Positions 35,468-45,225 of a DNA stretch of 64,000 nucleotides are shown here, one piece after another. The translations under genes were made by a program, and so were the position numbers. Each line of letters starts with the position of its first letter. Positions within the stretch are counted from its first letter, which is position 1. Source of the stretch: Theionarchaea archaeon. GTDB lineage: Archaea; Methanobacteriota_B; Thermococci; Methanofastidiosales; SZ-28-30. The stretch lies in assembly GCA_018992685.1 (NCBI GenBank), contig JACVGT010000007.1, forward strand, positions 1 to 64,000, read 5' to 3'. The notes under the pieces were generated by a model. The model had not been told where the DNA came from. It saw only the letters and a program-made list of their open reading frames with translations, and did no database searches.

Positions 35468-36516
35468 AAACCATTGTCTTGGGTAAGACTGGACTGGAAG
35501 TGTCCAGAGTCGGGATAGGTGGCATTCCTCTGAACCGTCCCTCCGAAGAGAAGGCAATCAAGGTGGTGCAGCGTGCTCTGGACCTGGGAGTCAATTTCAT
35601 CGACACTGCCAATGGATATTCAGAGAGTGAGAATCGCATCGGAAAGGCAATATCAGGACGCCGAGAAGAAGTAATCATAGCAACCAAGACAGGAAGACGG
35701 GATAAGGACGCAGCACTACAGGAACTGGAAGTCAGCCTAGAGAGGCTTCGCACTGATTATATTGATATCTGGCAGTTTCACGGTATCAACACTGCTGCGA
35801 TTCTGGAAAAAGTGTTAGAACCGGGTGGAGCAATGGAAGGAGCACAGGTTGCGTTGAGGAAAGGTAAAGTCAGGCATATTGGATTCAGCAGCCACAATCT
35901 GGAGATCGCTATGAAAGCGGTAAGTTCTGGTCAGTTTGAGACGGTTCAATTCCCCCTCAACTTCGTCTCCGATGAAGCTGCACCAAGTTTGGTCCCGCTG
36001 GCGAGGCAGGAAGACATGGGATTCATTGCAATGAAGCCATTTGCTGGAGGAAGGATACGAGATGCTGATCTTGCCATCAAATATCTGCTCCAATTTGACA
36101 CTGTTGTTCCAGATCCGGGTGTTCAGAAAGTCGAGGAAATTGAAGAAATTGTTGGAATTGTGGACAGTGAGTCATGGGAAGTGTCATCTCAGGACTTAGA
36201 AAGAATAGAAAGCATTCGTGAGAAAGTAGGGAAAAGATTCTGCCGGCAGTGCACCTACTGTATGCCCTGTCCTCAGGAGGTCTTCATATGTGGTGTCCTG
36301 TACTTGCCGATTTTGTGGGAGCTGTGGCCGTCTGATTGGTTTTTTAACTGGGACTACGTTAACCATTCGGTGAAAAGTGCGAAGAACTGCATAAGATGTG
36401 GCGAATGCGAAGAAAAATGCCCGTACTTATTGCCTATCAGAGAAATGATCGAGGAGAGTGTCAATTTCTTCGAACAGAAGGCAAGAGAGTATAATAGGAA
36501 GGAGATTAAGAACTAG
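35464..36516 (+). CDS. Aldo/keto reductase with C-terminal 4Fe-4S domain (second of three)
   Basis: The 350-residue AKR keeps the catalytic tetrad (DTANGY, ATKTG, FHGIN) and ends with CRQCTYCMPCPQE and CIRCGECEEKCPY. Its start ATG overlaps the preceding stop (ATGA), so translation is coupled. It is shorter than its neighbours and diverged, so it probably has a different substrate. No substrate can be assigned. Confidence 0.87.
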   Translation: MKTIVLGKTGLEVSRVGIGGIPLNRPSEEKAIKVVQRALDLGVNFIDTANGYSESENRIGKAISGRREEVIIATKTGRRDKDAALQELEVSLERLRTDYIDIWQFHGINTAAILEKVLEPGGAMEGAQVALRKGKVRHIGFSSHNLEIAMKAVSSGQFETVQFPLNFVSDEAAPSLVPLARQEDMGFIAMKPFAGGRIRDADLAIKYLLQFDTVVPDPGVQKVEEIEEIVGIVDSESWEVSSQDLERIESIREKVGKRFCRQCTYCMPCPQEVFICGVLYLPILWELWPSDWFFNWDYVNHSVKSAKNCIRCGECEEKCPYLLPIREMIEESVNFFEQKAREYNRKEIKN

Positions 36517-36535
36517 CACATAAGGAGGTTTGTAA

Positions 36536-37081
36536 ATGAACATGATTGAGAGAAAAGTCAGGTACTTCCCGAATTATGGAGCACAGAATACAGATCAAGT
36601 CATTGAAATTGTAAAGAATCGAGCAACAGAGGGTGATGTGAGGACAGTCGTGGTTGCCAGCACTTCTGGAGAAACGGGTGTCAAATTTTTAAGAGAACTC
36701 GGAGACATTGCAGCTGTTGTCGTCGTCTCACACGAGAAAATGAATCCCACCCACAAACAGCGCATTACTGAACTGGGTGGTATCGCACTGGACACGACTC
36801 ATCTACCTCTGCACACGCCAGGAATGGATCCTATCAGAGAGGCGTTTCGAACTCTTGGCCAAGGATTTAAAGTCGCAGTCGAAGTTATTCTTATTGCTTC
36901 CGACAAAGGAGAAGTTGCCGTGTACGAAGACGTTATTGGGGTAGGCGGAACTGGCCGAGGGGAAGACACTGCAATACTTGCCAGAGCAACCCCCACCCAA
37001 GATGCATTTGGCAGTGATGAGACGAAGAAACTGGAAATCAGGGAAATCCTTGCCATGCCACTGAAGAAGAAATGGTGGTAG
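36536..37081 (+). CDS. Stand-alone pyruvate kinase alpha/beta (C-terminal) domain protein
   Basis: The 181-residue protein matches the C-terminal (alpha/beta) domain of pyruvate kinase without the catalytic barrel. Features include VVVASTSGETGVKFLREL and EVILIASDKGEVAVYEDVI. Free-standing versions of this domain are known in archaea, where their function is not established; the fold binds allosteric effectors in true pyruvate kinases. The ATG at 36536 has an AAGGAGG ribosome site. It lies between two AKR genes and may sense a metabolite for that system. Confidence 0.8.
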   Translation: MNMIERKVRYFPNYGAQNTDQVIEIVKNRATEGDVRTVVVASTSGETGVKFLRELGDIAAVVVVSHEKMNPTHKQRITELGGIALDTTHLPLHTPGMDPIREAFRTLGQGFKVAVEVILIASDKGEVAVYEDVIGVGGTGRGEDTAILARATPTQDAFGSDETKKLEIREILAMPLKKKWW

Positions 37082-37095
37082 GAGAGGGTGCTGCA

Positions 37096-38310
37096 ATGCA
37101 ATACCGGGCATTTGGCAGGCTAGATTGGAGGGTATCTGCTCTTGGATTCGGGTGCATGAGACTCCCCTATCAGGAAGGAGACTATCGACGTATACGTGAA
37201 CCTGAAGCAACCCAGATGATTCACTATGCCATTGATCACGGAGTTAACTACGTGGATACTGCCTATAATTACCATGATGGGAACAGTGAGCGATTCCTCG
37301 GTCGGGCATTGAGAGGGGGGTATCGAGAGAAGGTCAAGCTTGCCACCAAGATGTTTCCTTTGTCCATTAAAGAATATGACGATTTTGACAGATTGCTCAG
37401 CGAACAATTGGAGAGACTGCAGACTGGTTACGTGGACTTCTACCTCCTACACGGGATGAATCACAGATGGTGGCCAAGGCTTCGTGATCTGGGAGTGCTG
37501 GACTGGGCCGAAGGAGCAGCTGATGATGGACGTATTAGGCATCTTGGGTTCTCCTTCCATGACGAATTTCCAACCTTCAAGGAGATAGTCGACGCCTATA
37601 GCAAATGGACCTTATGCCAGATACAGTACAACTACATGGACACAGAGCATCAAGCAGGCACCAAGGGTCTCAGGTATGCTGCATCCAAGGGGCTGGCAGT
37701 TGTCATCATGGAACCTCTGCTGGGGGGTTGGCTTGCACATGCTCCCCAAGAAACTGAAAAATTACTGGATACAGCACTTAAGACCCGTACTCCAGCCGAA
37801 TGGGGATTGCAGTGGCTATGGAATCACCCCGAAGTGTCAGTGGTGCTCAGCGGAATGAGCACGATGAACCAGGTTGAGGAAAATGTGGTCAGCGCGGACA
37901 GATCTAACACCAACCACTTGTCTGAAAGAGAGCTCGCGCTTGTGGATCAACTGCGGACAGCATTCCAGAAACTCAGTCCCATCCCATGTACAGGATGTGG
38001 CTATTGTAAGCCGTGCCCCAACAACGTTGACATCCCCTATAACTTCAAGCTATTCAATGATGGCGTGATGTATGAAAGAGAGAGTTTCTGGAGGGCCCGT
38101 CGGTGGTATCGCTTCATGAAAGAGGGGCTCAAGGGAGATTATCATTGCGAAAGAGGACAGGCTGGCACATGTGTTCAGTGCCAGGAATGTGAAGCCAAAT
38201 GTCCGCAGAGCATTCCCATCAGTCGGTTGATGCCAGTTGTCCACCAGGTGCTGGGTGAGGACATGCCGTACAGCAGCGTGAATCTGGAGAATCTCATGTT
38301 GCAGAAATAA
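37096..38310 (+). CDS. Aldo/keto reductase with C-terminal 4Fe-4S domain (third of three)
   Basis: The 404-residue AKR has the tetrad (DTAYNY, ATKMF, LHGMN) and a ferredoxin-like C-terminus (CTGCGYCKPCPNNVDIP and CVQCQECEAKCPQ). It is most like the first AKR of the operon. The ATG at 37096 has a GAGAGGGTG ribosome site; an ATG at 37072 within the previous gene is less likely. It is the last gene before the T-rich terminator near 38372. Confidence 0.87.
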   Translation: MQYRAFGRLDWRVSALGFGCMRLPYQEGDYRRIREPEATQMIHYAIDHGVNYVDTAYNYHDGNSERFLGRALRGGYREKVKLATKMFPLSIKEYDDFDRLLSEQLERLQTGYVDFYLLHGMNHRWWPRLRDLGVLDWAEGAADDGRIRHLGFSFHDEFPTFKEIVDAYSKWTLCQIQYNYMDTEHQAGTKGLRYAASKGLAVVIMEPLLGGWLAHAPQETEKLLDTALKTRTPAEWGLQWLWNHPEVSVVLSGMSTMNQVEENVVSADRSNTNHLSERELALVDQLRTAFQKLSPIPCTGCGYCKPCPNNVDIPYNFKLFNDGVMYERESFWRARRWYRFMKEGLKGDYHCERGQAGTCVQCQECEAKCPQSIPISRLMPVVHQVLGEDMPYSSVNLENLMLQK

Positions 38311-38365
38311 TACACCTGGCTATCCCGATTCGTAGATATGTGAATGCGTCTCACTCCCCTCCATG

Positions 38366-38380
38366 GGACAGTTTTTTTTG
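38366..38380 (+). terminator. T-tract terminator of the aldo/keto reductase operon
   Basis: Eight T's (38372-38379) lie about 60 bp after the last stop of the operon, the usual archaeal termination signal. Confidence 0.5.
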
Positions 38381-38459
38381 AGGTGCTGCAGTGCTGCCTC
38401 TCTCAAGAAAGGTGTGGTTTACTTCCAAGAAGAACTACCCTCTTTTCACGTGACATCAC

Positions 38460-39200
38460 CTACAAGAAAAGTGCTTCCATTTCCTTTTTCTTTTCGCTTT
38501 CCAGGTATTTTACTGCCTTCCTGATGAGCAACCTTGATATTCTGTCCTTCTTTTCACCCTGTGATTCGAGAAACGTGACTAGTAGATCAGGATGATGCTT
38601 TCCTATCGTCTTCAACCCCCACCCAATCCCCTTGACCACGTCCACCTGTTTTTCTGTGATATGAGGTTCAAGCGCGTCAAGCAACTTCCGAGTCTTCTCC
38701 GGCTGGTCCACTACCCGTTTGCTGAAAAAGTGGATGGCTACCCCCATACTTCGTTTTACCCATCTGTTCTCATCATCAAGGTATCTTTCAAGCCAGGGTA
38801 ACATCTCGTCGAAATGATTGACCACTGCGTGGCCCAGGCTGCGTTCTCCAATTATATCGCAAACGTACCACGTATCTCCCCTTATGATATATTCCTTGCT
38901 TTTTCTCATGACAGATTCCAGATGCGAAGGCAGAAACCAGATCAGAGCTTGACTGACAACGACATAGCTTCCCATGGTGTTGTACCTGATAATTTCATCA
39001 AATGCCGCAAAGAGTTTTTTGTGCTCATTAACACCCAATTGGCCAATCTGTTTTCCCAGCAGATCCAGTCTCGAAAAAGGGCACTTCTCATCCAGGATTG
39101 GTTTGAGAGCGTCAAGAGCGACATCATATTCTTCACAGAGACAGGCTTCGAGAACCTGGTGAGCTATGGTTTCAATCCTCTCTCGGGGCAGATGACTCAT
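38460..39200 (-). CDS. DNA alkylation repair (AlkD-like) HEAT-repeat protein
   Basis: The 246-residue all-helical protein resembles the AlkD family of HEAT-like DNA glycosylases (RWVKRSMGVAIHFFSKRV and VKGIGWGLKTIGKHHPDLL). Family members remove bulky or cationic alkylated bases. The match is based on general repeat pattern and size, and the specific catalytic residues could not be confirmed. A TATA-like box (GTTTAAATT, about 39222-39231) is 26 bp before the ATG, suggesting a leaderless start. Confidence 0.7.
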   Translation of the reverse strand: MSHLPRERIETIAHQVLEACLCEEYDVALDALKPILDEKCPFSRLDLLGKQIGQLGVNEHKKLFAAFDEIIRYNTMGSYVVVSQALIWFLPSHLESVMRKSKEYIIRGDTWYVCDIIGERSLGHAVVNHFDEMLPWLERYLDDENRWVKRSMGVAIHFFSKRVVDQPEKTRKLLDALEPHITEKQVDVVKGIGWGLKTIGKHHPDLLVTFLESQGEKKDRISRLLIRKAVKYLESEKKKEMEALFL

Positions 39201-39236
39201 GTCATAGTACCCCTCTCCACCAATTTAAACTCTTTC

Positions 39237-39560
39237 TGACAGCGAAGCAGGCGGCCTCAGAGTTCATCCGCACGTACTCCCGAGATAGAACGAGGTGCAA
39301 TCACTGTTTTGACCTAAAATCCTCATAGGTGTGGGTCTTCGGGGAGTTTTCTCTTTTTGTGAGTATCTCAGGACGAATGAAAACCTTTTTAAATTACTCC
39401 AATTAAGGTACCATAAGCATAGCTGTTGCACACGGTGATGTAATGAAAGGCACAGAGGCGGGTTCTTCTGAGGGAACAGAAAAGAGAAGACATCACCTAT
39501 ATAGTATTGAGATGCGCACAATATCTGCCTTATATCACGTCAACCGGAGTGTCCGGATTG
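39237..39560. other. Intergenic region with two possible promoters
   Basis: A TATA-like box at about 39390-39400 and another at 39527-39535 both face right. A 74-codon open frame starts at 39443 after a GGTGATG site, but it overlaps the methyltransferase and has no recognisable content. It could be a leader peptide or spurious. Confidence 0.3.
39544..39556 (+). promoter_or_regulatory. Perfect inverted repeat at the methyltransferase promoter
   Basis: CCGGA-GTG-TCCGG lies about 15 bp after the TATA-like box (CTTATATC, 39527-39535), at the expected start of transcription, and is a likely operator for the methyltransferase-kinase operon. Confidence 0.45.
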
Positions 39561-39581
39561 TACAGAGAAAGAGGGATTCCA

Positions 39582-40358
39582 ATGGAAATAATGACCAGGA
39601 TAAAACCGAATTCGGCCCGGATGTGGGATTATATCATGGGCGGAGCCCACAATTTCGCCATAGATAGGACTGCAGTGAAACTGGCCAGGACTCTGTATCC
39701 CCACTATGAAGAGTCAATGCGTGCACAGAGACGGTTTCTTCAGCGGGCAGTAACCTTTATGGTCAAGGAGAAGAACCTGAGGAATATCCTGGATTTCGGG
39801 TCAGGGCTTCCCACCAGGGGGAATGTGCATGAACTTGTCCGAAAGATCAATCCCAAGACAAAAGTCATCTACTCTGATAGAGACCCCATTGCTGTTGCTT
39901 TTGGCCAGGAAATTCTGGGAGATATCCCCAATGTTCGGTATGTGTATTGTGATGTGGAAGAGCCCCATACACTCCTTGATTCTCCAGTCATTCCTGAAAT
40001 GTTCGGAGATAGCCGTCGTATGGGTATTGGGTTTGTGGGTGTCTTCCTGTATGTACCTGATGAACCTCTGGAGCGCTTCTTTGATCTTATGTATGAATGG
40101 GTGGACAAGGGCAGCTATATTGCAGTGTCAAGTGCTGGTCTCAAAGTCAGTGAGGTAGAAGGGGTGAACGAGGCTTCCAAGAAAATGGATATGCGGTTCT
40201 ATGCACGTTCCGAGGAAAAGACTATTGATATCATCAAACCATGGAAACTGACTCAGGAGGGCCTGGCCAAAGGGTTCTACTGGGGACTTCCTGATGATTC
40301 GCCGGAAATAAATGAAGACATAAGTAAACTCAGTTATACCTTTGTTGCTTACAAATGA
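39582..40358 (+). CDS. S-adenosyl methyltransferase, SAV2177/DUF574-like
   Basis: The 258-residue protein matches the S-adenosyl methyltransferase family (PF04672-like) through its N-terminal signature SARMWDYIMGGAHNFAIDR and SAM-binding glycine-rich strand ILDFGSGLPTRGN, followed by VIYSDRDP. Such proteins are common in Actinobacteria and their substrates are unknown. The ATG at 39582 has a GAGGG ribosome site. It lies 10 bp before the hybrid kinase gene, so the two are cotranscribed; it may have come by transfer from bacteria. Confidence 0.82.
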   Translation: MEIMTRIKPNSARMWDYIMGGAHNFAIDRTAVKLARTLYPHYEESMRAQRRFLQRAVTFMVKEKNLRNILDFGSGLPTRGNVHELVRKINPKTKVIYSDRDPIAVAFGQEILGDIPNVRYVYCDVEEPHTLLDSPVIPEMFGDSRRMGIGFVGVFLYVPDEPLERFFDLMYEWVDKGSYIAVSSAGLKVSEVEGVNEASKKMDMRFYARSEEKTIDIIKPWKLTQEGLAKGFYWGLPDDSPEINEDISKLSYTFVAYK

Positions 40359-40368
40359 GGTAGATGAC

Positions 40369-42384
40369 ATGCCAGGATATCGTTGCGATCTATCCGCTGA
40401 GGAACTGGAATTGCTCTCTCAGGTGGGGCAGACACTCCGTATTCATGAAGCCAGCATTGCAGCGGCTCTGAGAAAGGTGCTGGAATATAAGGCAGTCTAC
40501 CACGAGCACGTATTTTCCCAGGAGGAGCTCTCGGACATCAGCCTAGCCAATGTAAGAGGGCTGCTGGCAGCTCTGAGCTCTGGCGGGATGTATTCAGCAC
40601 CAGATTCCATCCATCAACTGGGAGCACAGTTTTCACACCATGGACTGGGAGACAAATCCACAGTTGACTTCTTGTCTGCGTTGCAGGATGTATGTCTCCC
40701 CTTAGTGATACAGGACTATCCAGACCAGGAGTGCAAAGCTGCGATGGTGACAGCACGAGGGATAAGTCGCTACGTTTCTCTATTCATGGAAGGAGTTCTT
40801 GCTGCTGGCAGGGACCGTATTCTGGATGCCCAAGAAAGGATCGTCCTGGCCCTTGAGCAGAGCCTCAGAGAGAGTGAGCAGTGGTTGGTCACCACCCTGA
40901 AGAGCATTGGGGATGGCGTGATAGCCACAGACACGAGGGGAAAGATAACCTTCATGAACAGTGTAGCTGAACAGCTCACAGACTGGAAAGAAGAAGAAGC
41001 TGAAGGGAAGCCTCTGGCTGAGGTGTTCTTTATCATTAATGAAGAAACTCGGGAACATTGCTCCAATCCCTTTGAGAAAATCATGAAGACTGGCAAGGTG
41101 GTGGGGCTTGCCAACAGTACAGTATTAATCGCTAGAGATGGCACTGAACGGATGATCGCAGACAGTGGAGCCCCCATTCGTGATGAGGAGAGCAACATAT
41201 TGGGAACGGTTCTGGTATTTCGTGATGTTACTGAGAAGAGAAAGATGGAAGATGATATCCTCAGGTTAGAGAGGGAGAAGATGGAATCCGTCAGCATTCT
41301 GGCTGGAGGGATAGCTCATGACTTCAATAACATCCTCACTGCAATCCTTGGGAATGTGACGATAGCAAAGATGCAGACCATGCCTGATAGTGAAATCTTC
41401 AGACTGCTCACTGAGGCAGAGAAGGCATCCCTCAGAGCAAAGAGTCTGACTCAACAACTTTTAACCTTTTCCAAAGGAGGTGCTCCAGTCCGGAAACCCG
41501 CTTCCTTAGCCGAATTGCTCAAGGCTACAGCTGAGTTTGCACTTTCAGGATCCAAAGCGCGATGCGAATTCCGGATTGCAGAGAATCTGAAATCTGCAGA
41601 CGTGGATGCAGGTCAGATCAGCCAGGTCATCAATAACCTCATGATCAATGCAGATCAGGCCATGCCCGCAGGAGGCATCATCACTATCCAGGCGGAAAAT
41701 GTTGAGGTCAACCCAAAGGCCGGGCTCCCTGTCAAGGACGGACCCTACATAAAAGTGAGCATTCAGGATGAAGGCATCGGTATACCTGAAGACTATCTGA
41801 AGCGGATATTTGAACCCTATTTCTCTACCAAGCAGAAAGGAAGTGGCCTGGGGTTAGCCACCAGTTATTCCATTATAAAGAACCATGAGGGGTGCATCAC
41901 GGTCTCCAGCAAGCTGGGAAGTGGTACAACCTTTTGCATTTATCTGCCTGCCTCTGAAAAAGAAGCCCCGCACGTTGAGGTACTGCCACCCAAGGGATCA
42001 GAAGGAAAGGGGCGAATTCTGCTGATGGATGATGAAGAGTGCATTCTGGAAGCTACCAGTGAAGTCCTCTCGTTTCTCGGTTATGAAAGTGAAGTGGTCA
42101 GAGATGGGGTGGATGCAGTGAAGTCATATAAAAAGGCGAGAGAGCAGAATCAACCTTTTGATGCAGTTATTATTGATCTCACCATCAAGGGCAAGATGAG
42201 CGGTCAAGAGACCATCCAGCACCTGCTGAAGATCGACGCTGATGTAAAGGCTATTGTGTCCAGTGGCTATTCTGATGACCCTGTTATGGCCAACTATGAA
42301 GAATATGGATTCAGCGGCGTGGTGGCCAAACCCTACACAATCGAGGAGCTGAAGGAGACTTTGGCTCAAGTCCTGCACAGGTAG
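40369..42384 (+). CDS. Hybrid sensor histidine kinase with PAS and receiver domains
   Basis: The 671-residue protein has an N-terminal sensor region resembling RsbR-type globin-like domains (residues 1-160), a PAS domain (about 170-290), HisKA with phospho-His in GGIAHDFNNILTA (about 315), HATPase with N box (INNLMINADQA) and G boxes (DEGIGIP, GSGLGLA), and a C-terminal receiver with acidic pair MDDEE, phospho-Asp in IIDL and Lys in AKPY. It is a cytoplasmic sensor because no membrane helix is seen. The ATG at 40369 has a GAGGTAG site. Hybrid kinases of this type are bacterial in character. Confidence 0.9.
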   Translation: MPGYRCDLSAEELELLSQVGQTLRIHEASIAAALRKVLEYKAVYHEHVFSQEELSDISLANVRGLLAALSSGGMYSAPDSIHQLGAQFSHHGLGDKSTVDFLSALQDVCLPLVIQDYPDQECKAAMVTARGISRYVSLFMEGVLAAGRDRILDAQERIVLALEQSLRESEQWLVTTLKSIGDGVIATDTRGKITFMNSVAEQLTDWKEEEAEGKPLAEVFFIINEETREHCSNPFEKIMKTGKVVGLANSTVLIARDGTERMIADSGAPIRDEESNILGTVLVFRDVTEKRKMEDDILRLEREKMESVSILAGGIAHDFNNILTAILGNVTIAKMQTMPDSEIFRLLTEAEKASLRAKSLTQQLLTFSKGGAPVRKPASLAELLKATAEFALSGSKARCEFRIAENLKSADVDAGQISQVINNLMINADQAMPAGGIITIQAENVEVNPKAGLPVKDGPYIKVSIQDEGIGIPEDYLKRIFEPYFSTKQKGSGLGLATSYSIIKNHEGCITVSSKLGSGTTFCIYLPASEKEAPHVEVLPPKGSEGKGRILLMDDEECILEATSEVLSFLGYESEVVRDGVDAVKSYKKAREQNQPFDAVIIDLTIKGKMSGQETIQHLLKIDADVKAIVSSGYSDDPVMANYEEYGFSGVVAKPYTIEELKETLAQVLHR

Positions 42385-42449
42385 CTGGAACAGTGATCTT
42401 TTGGAATTATGTAATTTATTTCTGAGAGCCCCGTTAATTCCCCGCTTAC

Positions 42450-42462
42450 TGTAAAACTTATA
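42450..42462 (+). promoter_or_regulatory. TATA box of the HTH-STAND-TPR gene
   Basis: CTTATATAGG is centred about 29 bp before the ATG at 42486, consistent with a leaderless or nearly leaderless mRNA. Confidence 0.45.
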
Positions 42463-42485
42463 TAGGTGCACTTACCTTTTAAAGC

Positions 42486-45059
42486 ATGGAGATTCAGACG
42501 CAGGAACTCCTAAAGACACTTTCAAACAAGACCAACCTCGAGATCATAAACTTGTTGAGAAACGAACCATCCTATCCCCGGAAAATATCTGAGATACTGG
42601 GAATGCAGGAAGGCTATATCTCGAGAATTCTCTCAAATCTCGAAAAAATGGGTATTTTGCGCAGTCAGTGGGCATATCGAGAACGTAATGTCAAGCTGTA
42701 CTATGTTGACACAAAGGAGATCAGCATCGCCTTTGAACCTGAAGGCTTGAAGCTTCACGTGAAGACCAAAGGTGAGAAAGAGGTATCTGTGTCTTATGAT
42801 GCGTTCAAGTTTGAAATACCTGAACCGCATGGCTTCATCAATAGAAGAAAGGAGCTGCAGTTGATTGATACTCAACCCATGGTCGTCATTGAAGGATTGG
42901 CGGGTATTGGAAAGACCTTCCTGGCTGCAGAGTATGCTCAGAACGTACAGCCAAGGGGGAAGAAGATCTTCTGGCATTCATTCACCGATATTGACTCCTT
43001 TCACTATGTTATCAACAAATTATCTGTATTCCTGAATAATGTGGGCCTTTCCAATCTTCTGGAGTATATAAAACAGGAGGGTAGGGACAGCAGGGTACTG
43101 CTTTCCCTCTTCCAGCGGGGAATGACAGAGGACATGGTATTCTGTTTTGATGGGTTTCAGAAAGTGCAGGATTCTGAACTTGTCACCATGTTCAAACTGC
43201 TCAAAGACCCAGTTGCAAAAATTATTGTTACGTCCCGGGAACGTCCTTCCTTTGTTACAATATCCCGGAGTGATATTACAGAAATCAGGTTATCAGCTTT
43301 CACTGAAAAAGAAGCCAGAGAGCTCCTTCATTCCAGAGGTGTCATTCTGGGAGACAAAATGATGAAAAAGGCCCACAGAAAACTGGGAGGTCATCCTCTG
43401 ATTCTGGACATGTTCTGTGAAGCAGCAAAAGAGAAGCAGCCAAACCTCGTTTTGGAAAACCTTCCTGGCCACCAGGTGGAAGATTATCTGTGGAGCGAAA
43501 TCTTTCAGACCCTGTCAGAGGATGAACGGAAACTTGTGGAGTGCTTGTCCATGTTCAGAATACCTGCATCGGTCGATATCCTTAAGAAGGTGTACCAGGC
43601 TCCTGGGTTCTGGACCTGCCTGAAGGGACTGGAAAAACGCATGTTTATCAGGAGACAGAACGGCGGATACGTGCTCCCCTCTTCGATTGTGGAATTCACC
43701 TATCAGAGAGTCCCCGACAAGGAGGAACTGCATTCAGAAATCGCTGCCTTCTACAAATGCCAGGGCACTTCAGAGGGGCTCCTGGAATCTATGTATCATT
43801 TCCTGCAGGGTGAAAACCAGGATGAGGCTGCTCGTCTGGTAGCACAACCTCAAGATGTCGATTTGATAGAAAGGGGGTACCTGTCACCCTATCTGGACAT
43901 TCTGAATGGGTTCAGGAAATCCAAGATATCCCCGGAGCTGTGGTGCTGTATCATGTGTGCCAAAGGTAGAATTCTGTCGTTGTATGGAGATTCCAAGAGT
44001 GCACTCCGGGCATTTGAGGAGATGCAGAAAACTGCTCAGACCATCCAGTCTGACAAGTACGACGCCCGGGCTCTACATTGGATAGGAAACATCCATGCGT
44101 CAAAAGGAGACTGGAAGACAGCGCACATGTGTCTTGACACCAGCCTGTCCATACTGGAAAGACTCCAGGAGCATGAGGAAATGGTGGGTATCCATGCAGA
44201 CATTGGATTGCTCTTGATGAAAGAGGGAGTATTTGAGAAAGCACTTTCTCATTTTCGGGCAGGAAAGGACATTGCCGAAAAGAGTGGGTTCATGTACGGC
44301 CTTTCACAGATGCTGCGAGGCATAGCAAATGTGTACTACTACCAGGATCAGTTCGACACAGCTCTGGAATTTCACACGAAGAGTTTGACCCTGGCTGAAA
44401 AGGTGAGGGATGTGAGGGGCATTGCAGCAAACTACAACACGCTGGGATTGATTCACTTCTATAAGGGTGATCTTGAAAAGGCCATATCCTGCTTTAAGAG
44501 GACGCTTAATATATCAGAGAGGATTTCAGATATCAGAGATCAGATCATCTCGTGCGGAAACCTGGGGATGGTGTACGCAGAGGGAGGAGAGAGCGGCCTG
44601 GCACAGAACTATTATCAGAGAGCGTTGCATCTGGCAGAATCGCTGGAGGATCTATACTCCATTACCTATTTGAAAATGAAAATGGCAAGTCTTCTCCTGG
44701 AGAAAAAAGAATTGGAGAAAGCTCGCGCTCTCTGCGAGGTGTGCGAGAACATGTTTTCCTTGTTGGGCAAGAGCCTTCATTACGGGGAGTTCTGCAGGAT
44801 TTTTGCCATGGTATTGCAGCAGAGAGGGGAATGGGAAAAAGCGCAGGAACTCTACCTCAAAAGTATTGATGAGACCAGTGGATCACCTCTTGAACTGGGA
44901 AAGACCTATTTAGAGTTTGGACTTGGGATGAAGAGATATGGATCACTGGAAGAAGCTGAAGCGTGTTACGAGATGGCGCTTCAACTGTTTCAGCAAGTAT
45001 CAGCAGAAAGAGAAAGAGAAAAAGCACAGGAGAAGTGGGGAGCTGACAATCGGGGTTAA
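42486..45059 (+). CDS. HTH-STAND ATPase-TPR regulator
   Basis: The 857-residue protein has an N-terminal winged HTH (about residues 5-75, ArsR-like), a STAND/NB-ARC ATPase (Walker A GLAGIGKT at 137-144; Walker B VFCFD near 218), a winged-helix region near 340-420, and at least eight TPRs from about 480 to the end. This is the plan of MalT/LAL-type signal-transducing transcription regulators, in which ligand or partner binding by the TPRs controls ATP-driven assembly. The ATG at 42486 follows a TATA-like box. The gene follows the methyltransferase-kinase pair by about 100 bp and may belong to the same signalling system. Confidence 0.85.
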   Translation: MEIQTQELLKTLSNKTNLEIINLLRNEPSYPRKISEILGMQEGYISRILSNLEKMGILRSQWAYRERNVKLYYVDTKEISIAFEPEGLKLHVKTKGEKEVSVSYDAFKFEIPEPHGFINRRKELQLIDTQPMVVIEGLAGIGKTFLAAEYAQNVQPRGKKIFWHSFTDIDSFHYVINKLSVFLNNVGLSNLLEYIKQEGRDSRVLLSLFQRGMTEDMVFCFDGFQKVQDSELVTMFKLLKDPVAKIIVTSRERPSFVTISRSDITEIRLSAFTEKEARELLHSRGVILGDKMMKKAHRKLGGHPLILDMFCEAAKEKQPNLVLENLPGHQVEDYLWSEIFQTLSEDERKLVECLSMFRIPASVDILKKVYQAPGFWTCLKGLEKRMFIRRQNGGYVLPSSIVEFTYQRVPDKEELHSEIAAFYKCQGTSEGLLESMYHFLQGENQDEAARLVAQPQDVDLIERGYLSPYLDILNGFRKSKISPELWCCIMCAKGRILSLYGDSKSALRAFEEMQKTAQTIQSDKYDARALHWIGNIHASKGDWKTAHMCLDTSLSILERLQEHEEMVGIHADIGLLLMKEGVFEKALSHFRAGKDIAEKSGFMYGLSQMLRGIANVYYYQDQFDTALEFHTKSLTLAEKVRDVRGIAANYNTLGLIHFYKGDLEKAISCFKRTLNISERISDIRDQIISCGNLGMVYAEGGESGLAQNYYQRALHLAESLEDLYSITYLKMKMASLLLEKKELEKARALCEVCENMFSLLGKSLHYGEFCRIFAMVLQQRGEWEKAQELYLKSIDETSGSPLELGKTYLEFGLGMKRYGSLEEAEACYEMALQLFQQVSAEREREKAQEKWGADNRG

Positions 45060-45225
45060 CCCGGCTGAATATTCACGGCACAGTGGTAGATTCTAAGAAA
45101 GGAGAGGAAGCAGTGCCACCTCCATATATTTCCCTCATAGCGCTCCAGAGATTGGTACCTGGCTGTTGTTTTAAGAAGAGTGTAACTTCAGAATTCTGGG
45201 AGTTCCACAGATATTCGACTTCAAT

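Noticed and set aside
39443-39667. 74-codon open frame with a GGTGATG site and upstream TATA box
   Set aside because: It overlaps the methyltransferase start in another frame and has no recognisable protein character; kept only as a possible leader peptide.
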